Shown one piece after another: positions 1 to 6,700 of a DNA stretch of 10,984 nucleotides (position 1 is its first letter; each line of letters starts with the position of its first letter). The notes below the pieces were generated by a model, which searched no databases, had not been told where the DNA came from, and saw only the letters and a program-made list of their open reading frames with translations. The DNA is from an uncultured Robinsoniella sp. Lineage in GTDB: Bacteria; Bacillota; Clostridia; Lachnospirales; Lachnospiraceae. Made by a program: the position numbers and the translations under genes. The stretch spans positions 1 through 10,984 of the forward strand of contig UQGG01000101.1 of the NCBI GenBank assembly GCA_900540475.1, written 5' to 3'.

Positions 1-73
1 TCTTTTACCCACGTCCCTTGGGGAAACAGAGGGTCCCCCAGCCGATGATGCCGGCTGCGTTGCAGCCAAATCC
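1..73 (-). pseudogene. FeoB-like (ferrous iron transporter B) fragment, frameshifted
   Basis: Read leftwards from position 73, the minus strand encodes GFGCNAAGIIG. This matches the highly conserved GFGCN motif in the membrane part of FeoB, the GTP-driven Fe(II) importer. After that motif the open frame ends at TAA near position 5. A +1 shift in the G-run around 35-42 instead gives a stretch containing SPRD, reminiscent of the SPRER segment that follows GFGCNAAG in clostridial FeoB. Upstream of 73 the frame reaches a stop within about 15 codons and shows nothing FeoB-like, so the 5' part is missing. I infer a decayed fragment, possibly continuing off the left edge. Only about 25 codons are visible, so the call rests on one motif and chance similarity remains possible. 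Confidence 0.38.
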
Positions 74-187
74 CATGCATATGGTATGCGTAAACTTGTA
101 AATCATATACTAAAGTATTACTCACTGTTATCTACGTTTTAGTGAAATGTAAATATACTTTTTTCCCTAACATTTGTGATTAAATAT

Positions 188-216
188 TTGTTTTTTTATT
201 CAATCTTCACTATAAT
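188..216 (+). promoter_or_regulatory. Sigma-A-type promoter of the HTH gene
   Basis: TTGTTT (188-193) and a perfect TATAAT (211-216) are separated by 17 bases. The predicted transcription start is near 223, downstream of the TTG codon at 219, which supports the ATG at 270 as the true start of the regulator. A second weaker -35-like TTGACT lies at 222-227. The surrounding 100-210 stretch is AT-rich non-coding DNA. Confidence 0.6.
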
Positions 217-269
217 TAGTGTTGACTCTGTTTGAATTAAATGGTAATGTAATATTGAGAGGTAATGTG

Positions 270-512
270 ATGTTTAAATTTAAAATGGATATTATGAAAC
301 TATTAAAAGAAAATGGTTATACAACAACAAGAATACGAAAAGAAAAGTTAATAGGGCAGAAAACCTTGCAAGACCTAAATCACGGTATAGTACCTGGAAT
401 AAAAACTCTTGAAACACTTTGTCATATTTTAGAAATGCAACCCGGAAACCTAATTAAGTTCGTTGAAGATACTGATTCAAGCATCACTACAAATAGCAAA
501 AATAATACTTAA
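270..512 (+). CDS. Small Cro/C1-type helix-turn-helix regulator
   Basis: This 80-residue protein is almost entirely one helix-turn-helix domain of the Cro/C1 (XRE, HTH_26-like) type. It is expected to bind DNA as a cytoplasmic transcription regulator, and no other domain is visible. The recognition segment runs about residues 15-50: the GYTTTRI turn, then the KTLQDLNHG helix and the KTLETLCHILEMQPGNLIKF closing helices typical of this family. The ATG at 270 is preferred because GAGAGG lies just upstream and the predicted transcript begins near 223; an upstream TTG at 219 would add 17 unlikely residues. The Ser/Thr/Asn-rich tail (TDSSITTNSKNN) is probably disordered. The gene stands alone, with a DUF2442 gene about 150 bases downstream on the same strand. 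Its target is unknown; it could regulate itself or the DUF2442 gene. Confidence 0.8.
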   Translation: MFKFKMDIMKLLKENGYTTTRIRKEKLIGQKTLQDLNHGIVPGIKTLETLCHILEMQPGNLIKFVEDTDSSITTNSKNNT

Positions 513-622
513 CTTTTTCACCATTTATAGTGTGTAATAGATATGATATGCGATTTAACGATGTAACAGAAGTTTATAGGCTTGGAATAAAGCAGTCAAG
601 TCTGAACACTTCGAAAAGGTAT

Positions 623-641
623 AGCCCCTATAAATGGGGCT
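623..641 (+). promoter_or_regulatory. Hairpin in the leader of the DUF2442 gene
   Basis: AGCCCC (623-628) and GGGGCT (636-641) form a perfect 6-bp GC-rich stem with a 7-base AT loop. It ends 8 bases before the AAAGGA ribosome binding site (650-655) of the next gene. No T-run follows, so it is not a typical terminator. It may stabilise the mRNA end or mark an operator, but no partner is identified. Confidence 0.35.
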
Positions 642-664
642 GTTACAAGAAAGGATGTGTTTTT

Positions 665-964
665 ATGTATGAACTAGATGGTATTTTATATGCAGGATCT
701 AATATGCCGATGATAAAAGTAGTAGATGTAAAACCGTTGCCAGATTACAAGTTGGCGCTTTCTTTTTCTAATGGTGCTTCCAAAATATACGATGTAACAC
801 CGCTGTTAGAACTCCCTGCCTTCCAAGTTCTTAAAGATGTCAATGTATTCAACAAAGTTTATATTGATTTCGACACAGTTACATGGTGTAACGGAGATAT
901 CGATATTGCACCCGAAACCTTATTTATAGATGGTACTGACTACGAACAGTCAATTGTATCTTAA
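665..964 (+). CDS. DUF2442 family protein
   Basis: This 99-residue cytoplasmic protein matches the DUF2442 pattern. It has a VVDVKPLPDYKLALSFSNG opening (about residues 18-36), then KIYDVTPLL, an aromatic-rich middle with FNKVYIDFDTVTWCNG, and the DIDIAPETLFIDG ending. In this family the late W-x-N/G-x-D-I-x-P-E-x-L block is the most conserved part, and it is intact here. DUF2442 proteins often accompany DUF4160 or other small genes and have been suspected of toxin-antitoxin-like roles, but the biochemical function is not established; no DUF4160 partner is visible. The ATG at 665 is chosen because AAAGGA (650-655) lies 9 bases upstream. The frame is open further upstream from a GTG at 530, but that extension has no family similarity. 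Confidence 0.8.
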   Translation: MYELDGILYAGSNMPMIKVVDVKPLPDYKLALSFSNGASKIYDVTPLLELPAFQVLKDVNVFNKVYIDFDTVTWCNGDIDIAPETLFIDGTDYEQSIVS

Positions 965-1004
965 ATATAAGCGCTCGGGCATGGAAATCTTACAAATAAA
1001 TAAC

Positions 1005-1055
1005 AAAAAAAGCCCCCCCCCAGAGAATAAGAATAAATCCTCCCCAGGGGTTTTT
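1005..1055 (+). terminator. Weak candidate intrinsic terminator after the DUF2442 gene
   Basis: An A-tract followed by G and a run of nine C (1013-1021) can pair with GGGG and the T5 run at 1047-1055, leaving a long loop of about 25 bases. It lies about 40 bases after the DUF2442 stop codon. The loop is longer than usual and the C-run makes pairing ambiguous, so this is tentative. Confidence 0.28.
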
Positions 1056-1335
1056 GGTCCGTAAATACATGCCTACTAATATTATCCGGCCAACTGGCTT
1101 ACATGGTTTTTTCCGTTCTATTCTATCTGGTAAATTGTCTGCAGCTGATCCGTTGGTTGCCGTGTATGGGTATCCACTTTGGAATATACTTAATGCTTTT
1201 TATCTGTTTGTCATAATTACTTCCTACTTTCTCCCGCCTCTACCCAATTTATTTAAAAATTCACCTGAATCTAATCCAATATCACCCGACAATGCTCAGT
1301 TGGTAAAACAGATCACCAAACCACTGATATCATGA
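1054..1335 (+). CDS. Doubtful small membrane protein ORF
   Basis: This plus-strand frame encodes up to 93 residues. It has a basic N-terminus, GFFRSILSGKLS, then one long hydrophobic and aromatic stretch (about residues 37-66, including NILNAFYLFVIITSYFLPP) that could be a membrane segment, followed by a Pro/Asn-rich tail. I do not recognise a family. The start is uncertain: the TTG at 1054 follows AGGGG at short spacing, while the ATG at 1069 has no convincing ribosome binding site. Its 3' end overlaps the antisense Rhs remnant by about 40 bases, which argues against an intact native gene. It may be a fragment or a chance frame, and the minus strand here shows nothing better. Confidence 0.22.
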   Translation: MVRKYMPTNIIRPTGLHGFFRSILSGKLSAADPLVAVYGYPLWNILNAFYLFVIITSYFLPPLPNLFKNSPESNPISPDNAQLVKQITKPLIS

Positions 1336-1465
1336 TTTATAACCTGATTCCCACTATCATAGGCATACCAGTTTGTTAATGTATAACAGTATGGCTACTG
1401 TCGCTCTGCCTGACTTTTTGTTTTTAGCCGTTTTCTATCCTGGTTCTTTTTTCTTTGGGTTTTCA
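1296..1465 (-). pseudogene. Degenerate Rhs core-end remnant
   Basis: The minus strand reads TNWYAYDSGNQVINHDISGL (1376-1317), a decayed copy of the TNWYAYSGGNPVLYHDPSGL core end of the intact rhs gene in this window. The piece terminates at TGA (1296-1298). Upstream, 1465-1390 still aligns at DNA level with the intact gene's NPKEEKSGEKKAAERQ...RQSNSS linker: both contain a CCCAAAGAA block and a near-identical CAGGCAGAGC-ACAG block. Here it is interrupted by a TAG and frame changes. The YRYAGEYRDEETGYIYLRARYYD segment between the two parts is deleted. It is the wreck of another Rhs copy or cassette, oriented like the intact gene. No toxin tip is recognisable downstream of it. Confidence 0.72.
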
Positions 1466-1798
1466 TGGTTGATACTTAATCTCTCTGGGCAGCATACTGT
1501 ATTCTAAAATTCTTTGGTTCTTTTTTTCTCGTAATTCTATAACCATCGATGTTACATCTGTTATATTTACAATCCATTCATTTACATATAGATAAGCAAA
1601 TAAATCTTTAATTCCCAACTGTATAGCTCTATAAGACAGTGGATTTCCATATATATCTCGATCTGGATCCCATTGACATCGTACTTTTGACTTACTCAAG
1701 GCTTCCTTCCAATTTTCAAATGTACCATACACTTCTTGCTTGTATGTGGATAGAACAGCTTGCTCCAAAGTGGCCCAATTTAACAGCTTCATCGGCAA
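1463..1798 (-). pseudogene. C-terminal half of a DUF4291 family protein
   Basis: The frame has strong DUF4291 hallmarks: NWATLEQAVLS, then YGTFENWKEALSKSKVRCQ, the WDPDRDIYGNPLSYRAIQLGI block (family pattern WDPERD...L-YRSIQIGL), and NEWIVNITDVT near the end, finishing with MLPREIKYQP. Full-length DUF4291 proteins are about 190-200 residues. The N-terminal half, including the conserved MTWIKPSFLWMMYRSGW-type block, is absent. The only start in frame is a TTG at 1798 right after a TGA, with no ribosome binding site of its own. It is fused in frame behind the stub of another small gene (1894-1802), so it is a truncated fragment. DUF4291 function is not established, and nothing links it directly to the Rhs toxins except position. 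Confidence 0.75.
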
Positions 1799-1894
1799 TC
1801 ACATCACTATACTATTAAGTTCTTTTTGCATATCTTCACGTGTAATTCTTTCTGCAATTATATCAAGAACATATTTCTTAATTTTTTCTATCAT
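1799..1894 (-). pseudogene. Truncated start of the immunity gene for the second Rhs tip
   Basis: An ATG at 1894 sits one base after the TAA of the second toxin tip (TAA-G-ATG) and 5 bases after a perfect AGGAGG. It opens a 31-residue frame beginning MIEKIKKYVLDIIAERITRE and ends at TGA (1799-1801). The helical, charged opening and the tight coupling to a toxin tip fit a cognate immunity protein. A +1 frame over the last part reads SDVIADEAV, suggesting that a frameshift preceded the junction with DUF4291-like sequence near 1785. So the immunity gene appears both shifted and cut. The family is not recognised. Confidence 0.55.
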
Positions 1895-1895
1895 C

Positions 1896-2355
1896 TTAGC
1901 CTCCTATTCTTGTAAAAGACTTTATGGCTTGATTAAATATATCTAGTGCATCACCTTTCCCTAAACCAATATTTACAATTTTGCCTTCCCCTTTAAAGAA
2001 TGCATTTGTCATTTGCCATCCTTTTGAGACCTGCGGCATACGACCAAATTGATCTAATACTGTTTATTACTTACTCCAATTGACTTTAATGCATCAGTTG
2101 TTCCTGCACGAACATTAAATTTTACAGTAACTCCAGTATATTGTTGAGAATAAGCTGCATTAGGTGATATATAGGTTTCGGACATTGCAGGCAAATTTCC
2201 TATTTTTGTTAACTGTCCATAATGTTCTTGACTCATAGTACGATAATAAGTCTCACCGCTGCTACCGGATCCATTATTTAAAGGATTATTAGGATTTGCC
2301 AACTTTCCCGCCAAAGCATTTGTTCCATAACGAATACCTCCAGATACGGCTCTCG
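1896..2355 (-). pseudogene. Orphan Rhs C-terminal toxin tip, one-base frameshift
   Basis: The reading frame enters from the IS66 remnant and becomes Rhs-like at VSGGIRYGTNALAGKLANPNNPL, which parallels the pre-toxin of the intact gene (ASYGTSYLTGQMMNPNSPL). A toxin module follows: ETYYRTMSQEHYGQL, then ETYISPNAAYSQQYTGVTVKF, then a stop at 2054-2056. Adding one base in the short T-run at 2063-2065 restores the frame as NKTVLDQFGRMPQVSKGW, then AFFKGEGKIVNIGLGKGDAL, ending SFTRIGG with TAA at 1896-1898. The YR, Y-I-S-P and F-x-x-E spacing suggests an ADP-ribosyltransferase-like fold, but that is tentative. It has no start codon or Rhs core of its own, so it is an orphan tip, followed at once by its immunity stub. 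Confidence 0.72.
1900..1905 (-). promoter_or_regulatory. Strong ribosome binding site of the immunity stub
   Basis: AGGAGG lies inside the last codons of the second toxin tip (RIGG-stop), 5 bases before the ATG at 1894. Its perfection shows that a translationally coupled partner gene once followed the toxin. Confidence 0.7.
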
Positions 2356-2867
2356 ATAGTGGATTCACCATAGATACGACACTGTGGACACGCATAACTA
2401 TGCTGCACATACTGGATACGCTCGACTTTTGCCGGAGTGATCTAAACCTCTTCGCGAACGTCCTTTGAGTCGAATTCCTCCATAGGTGTGTAGCAGTAAG
2501 ATGATTTGAGATCATCACTTTCCAGTGTAAGAAAGACCGTCCTGACAGGAACATATTATGCAAGCTCATCATGTTTAGCACGAGGCTTTTTCTTTTCATG
2601 AGAGGATACAGTTATTGTATCTTTGGGCTGAACAGGTTCATCTATGCCAAGCTATACGAACAGACTGAGCTGTCCGTCAATACTGAGCACATTGGAAGAT
2701 TGCTCACTGGAGATGCCAAAAATCTTACACTTCATTTCATTGATTGTTTCCGTGAGGTTTGCAATGGTCTGATGTTCCATCTGACGGTCTTTTGCTACGA
2801 GCTGTTTCAACAGATTGTTGACTAGCACATTCATGTTAAGATCTTGTGTTTCAGCTGACTTTTTCAT
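2356..2867 (-). mobile_element. IS66-family transposase (TnpC) N-terminal remnant
   Basis: Starting at ATG 2867 (GGAGG just upstream), the frame encodes a helical leader (LVNNLLKQLVAKDRQ), then KIFGISSEQSSN and DGQLSLF, the characteristic opening of IS66 TnpC transposases. Reading through in the same frame gives EPVQPKDTITVSSHEKKKPRAKHDELA, then the cysteine motif region (YVQHSYACPQCR), as in the IS66 zinc-finger segment. Three in-frame stops interrupt it: TAG at 2652-2654, TAA at 2556-2558 and TAG at 2442-2444. The sequence ends near 2356, where Rhs tip sequence begins. About 170 of the usual 500 or so codons remain, and the catalytic DDE domain, TnpA/TnpB and recognisable terminal repeats are missing. 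It is dead and is useful only as a scar of past insertion or recombination. Confidence 0.75.
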
Positions 2868-2995
2868 GAACATGAACCTCCATAAATTATACAATAAATA
2901 TAACAAAAAAAGAGGTGTAAAAAACAGTAAATAAGCGAATTTGGATTGAGTTGCCCAACCTATGTTTTTCCGGCCCTGCGAAGTCCTGAACTTAT

Positions 2996-3292
2996 TTAAT
3001 TCCTTAATAAAAGGAGATTTAATATTTTTGTAACTTCAGCATAGCCTATACATCTACTACCTTCATACATCTGTATTCTTTTTCCTAACCACAATGTATG
3101 AGGATATTCTTCTGGAGATATGAATGTAATTGTTCCTAAAATTTTATCTGACTTAGATGAACATTCACTATTATAATGATGCACTCCAGTAGTTAAATAA
3201 TTTTTTTTGATTAGATGTGAGGGTCTATATCCATTATAAATCTTTGCATTTGTATTACAAAACTCAAAAATTACTTCTATATCTGGTTTCAT
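2996..3292 (-). CDS. EF-Tu domain III-like protein, candidate immunity protein
   Basis: This 98-residue cytoplasmic protein resembles the C-terminal beta-barrel (domain III) of elongation factor Tu. It has NGYRPSHLIKKNYLTTG (compare the YRPQFYFRTTDVTG strand in EF-Tu), then GTITFISPEEYP and GKRIQMYEGSRCIGYAEVTKIL (compare the REGGRTVGAGVVTKI strand). There is no GTPase domain, so it is not a translation factor. It follows the intact rhs toxin on the same strand, 64 bases after its stop codon. That is the standard slot for cognate immunity, and I infer that it neutralises that toxin. The ATG at 3292 is preferred because GAGGA (3301-3305) lies 8 bases upstream; an earlier in-frame ATG at 3313 has only a weak site. 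Similar stand-alone proteins occur widely without known function, so the immunity role is inferred from position. Confidence 0.72.
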   Translation of the reverse strand: MKPDIEVIFEFCNTNAKIYNGYRPSHLIKKNYLTTGVHHYNSECSSKSDKILGTITFISPEEYPHTLWLGKRIQMYEGSRCIGYAEVTKILNLLLLRN

Positions 3293-3356
3293 TTTATTTT
3301 TCCTCGTATTCATATTTTTTTATTTCTTTGATAATTATAGTTCAAAATTGTAATAT

Positions 3357-3705
3357 TTAATAAATGTGTTCAATGCTAATAATATTATTATTGAATTCAT
3401 TTAACATATTAGGTTCAACTACAGGTGTGCCTGATTTAAATATACCTGGATCTAAATTCATATGAGTTAATTTATTATAAATACTCTCGGGAATTGAAAC
3501 TTTAATTATCGCAGCTTTATCACTATTAATAGACCTATTTGCAAAATCAAGTGTTTCGCTAAAACTATTTCCAAACTCTTTTGCCTGAAGTGTAGTACCG
3601 TCCATTTTCCCCCTAAAGCTGTTACTTGAAAAAATATCATCAAATTCTTCAGGACTCACTGCCCTATATAGTTCAATAATTTTTTCACTTTCTGGTATTT
3701 TATTA
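3357..3705 (-). other. C-terminal toxin domain of the intact rhs gene, ART-like
   Basis: This encodes about residues 2350-2465 of the giant protein. Key features in order are IIELYRAVSPEEFDDIF (candidate first strand with the NAD-binding Arg), KEFGNSFSETLDFAN (candidate second-strand Ser block), AAIIKVSIPESIYNKL, and VVEPNMLNEFN with a candidate catalytic Glu before the final ISIEHIY. This R-S-E order suggests an ADP-ribosyltransferase-type fold, but no single motif is diagnostic. The DNA is visibly more AT-rich than the YD-repeat core, as expected for an exchangeable tip. It begins just after NPNSPL, the point where the second tip in this window also starts to diverge. Confidence 0.5.
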
Positions 3706-6700
3706 TTTCTATAAAGCGGACTATTTGGGTTCATCATCTGTCCCGTTAGGTAACTAGTCCCATAGCTTGCTGCCCCAATAGGCATTCCAATAAATCCACC
3801 TGATAGTGCTCCTGATTGGAAACCTGAAGCAGCTCCATCCAATGCGGCTGAAAAGGACCCATCCCAGCTACCAGTTTTCTCGCGATTGGCAACAACTGCC
3901 GAATAAGCACCTGATCCCGCTCCGATTGCCCCGGCTGCCGATGAACCTACCAGCGCTCCCTGTGCTATTCCGCCTGCTAAACCAGCCGCAGCGCCTCCTG
4001 TTGCTAACGTAGCTATTCCAGCTATGGCAATTACAGAGACACCAACTGCTATTTTCCCACCAGGGGTTGACGCAAATTCCTTAACCTTTTTTCCTGCAGA
4101 CGAAGCTGCACTTCCAATTGAATTAAAAAAACTTTTGGCGCCCGAAACTAATTTTTTACCTGTATTTTTTATATCCTGCCAGGCTTCACTAAAAAACAAT
4201 CCGCTGGGATCGTGATACAAAACAGGATTTCCACCAGAATATGCATACCAGTTTGTCCCCTGCTTCGCCGGATCCGCATTTAGAAAACGCCCCAGTTTGA
4301 CATCATAATATCTCGCCCGCAGATAGATGTATCCCGTTTCTTCATCCCGGTATTCTCCTGCATAGCGGTATGGGTTTCGATCAGAATTACTGCTGTTGCT
4401 CTGCCTGTCTTCCTGTCTTTCTGCTGCTTTCTTCTCCCCGCTCTTTTCTTCTTTGGGATTGCCATAAGCATCATAATCATAACGTTCCACTACCTGGTCA
4501 TCTTTTACCAGCTGCACAACATCTCCATGGGCATTATACAGGTATGTCCCATAATCTGACTCTATCAGACGGTGTCCATGTATATAATTTACCGTCTTTC
4601 CTTCCGTAATGTCAACCTGTATTTCTCCGCCTGACCAGATATGCCTGGTAGTAACGCCATCCACCATCTTTGCGGCACGGTTATTATCCGGATAATAGGT
4701 ATATTCAGCCATTTTGCTTCCGTCTGTCCAGGAGATCAGGCGGTTCAATGCATCATATGTCTGGATTTCCTCCTTTTCATCTTCCGATTTGGTAAGCTGG
4801 TTGCCATTTCGATCATAAGTGTATGCTGTTATTCCATCCGGGGTGGATTTCGTTAAAATACGGTCCAGCTGGTCATAAGTATACTCTTCCCATTTCAGTC
4901 CATTGCCGGTTCTCTTCTCCATCCGGGTACGGTTTCCATTTTCATCATATTTATAACTGGTTGTTTCCACTTCCCCGGTATTGGTATGGGTTTCTTCGGT
5001 TAACCGGTTCAATCCGTCATATTGATAGGATGTGGTTCCACCTGCGTCCGTTTTGCTGAGCTGGTTTCCGTCTACCGCATATATATATTTATATTCGGAA
5101 ATAATCTTTCCGGAAATATCTTTATTTACGACGGATTTTGGCAGCCCTGCATCATTATAGACATTTGTTTCCGTAATCCCATTTTCATACTTTGTGGTCA
5201 GAAGTCGGGACACCTTATCATAGGTATAGGATGCCTTCAACTTCCCATTTTCACTTACACTGGTCAGACGACCCAGAAGATCATAAGTATTTTTCGTATG
5301 CCGGAGATTTCCACTGCTGTTAGAAATTTTCATGGACAGCACTGCTCCTGTATGGTCATACATATATTCCTTGTCCGTAAAGCTGTCATTCTCCGCGATC
5401 GTCTGTCCCAGACCATTATAGACAAAGGTGACCGTTTCCTCATTCTCTGTTGTGGAAACCAGCCGTCCCATATTGTCATAGGAAAATGTCTTGGCTATCG
5501 TTGTTTTACCCGGGAATGACTTTGATTCCTCTGTTTTCTGTCCTAATATATCGTAAACAGCCTGATAGGTTCCTCCACCCTGTTCCTGTGTCCGCAATAG
5601 ATTCCCCGCACTGTCATAAGTGCTGCTTTCCATCTGGCCGGCACCGTCAATTATTTGTACCACTTTATCCTGATAGTTATATTCATATTTCGTTACGGTA
5701 TATTCGTCATCCCCGTTTTGGTGTACCTCGTCCAGCCCGCTTATGGTCAGCGGTACAGACAGCCCCTTGTACTCTCTTAACAGTCGTCCTCTAAAATCAT
5801 AGTATCCCTGGACATAGCTTACCGGGTTGTCACCTTCATACTGTATGGTTGCTATTAGGTTATTCCATGCATCATATTCATAAGAAGTCTTCCTTGACGA
5901 GGATGCAGTACTGCCTGCGGGGTTATTATAGATTATCTCCGTCAGCTTGTTGCCTGCTTTGTCATAGGTATATTCCCCCTTTGCAAAAAAATTTCCCTCA
6001 AACGGAGTTGTCTGGCTGATCAGATTTCCCAATGCATCATATGTATAGGTGGTTCGTTTCCCATACGGATCTGTCTCCGTGGCCACCTTTCCATCCCCGG
6101 TATAGGTTCTGCTGGTCGAATTTCCGGCAGCATCGGTGGCTCTTGTCACTCTTCCTGCAAAGTCCGTGATCTGCGTAGTGACCGCAGTACGTTCCGTATC
6201 CAGATAAACCGTGGTAGTGGTAAGCAGGTTTTTTCCGGACTGGCTGTAGCTTAGTTCCTCCATGCGTATTCTTTTTGATGTGGTGCTGTCATAAAAAACA
6301 GTACTTGTTTTCCGGTCCAGCGCATCATAGGTATATGCGGTATAAGAACCGTCCGGATAATACTCCTTTAAGGTGTTCCCATACAAATCGTATTCAAATG
6401 ACGTCGTATTGCCTAGGGCATCTGTTTTTGTAGTTACCTGTCCAGCTTCATTATAGGTAAAACGGGTTCCGGGTCCTGTATAAACATCGTTTTTCAGATC
6501 GTCCAAAGACGAATCATAGGAAAGTGGTCCTGCCTCTGCTTCTTTATTTCCCATTTCATCATAGGAGTACCGCTCATATGTCCGCTGTCTTCCATCTTCA
6601 CTGATGGTGGCCTTTCGAATGATTTCATTATATTTATTGTAGACATATTTTATAACAACACCATCCGGGGCAGTTTCTTTTATCGGAAGCCACTTGTCAT

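Noticed and set aside
39..57. Perfect CAGCCG/CGGCTG inverted repeat
   Set aside because: It lies inside the FeoB-like fragment, has no T-run, and is explained by Ala/Gly-rich codons.
530..664. Upstream extension of the DUF2442 frame from a GTG
   Set aside because: It has no family similarity, overlaps a GC-rich hairpin, and a good ribosome binding site sits before the ATG at 665.
1013..1021. Run of nine C as a possible phase-variation tract
   Set aside because: It lies between genes with no clear promoter or reading frame that it would switch.
1740..2825. Plus-strand frames opposite the toxin and IS66 remnants (1740-1946 and 2571-2825)
   Set aside because: They are antisense to sequence with recognisable toxin, immunity or transposase similarity and have no support of their own.
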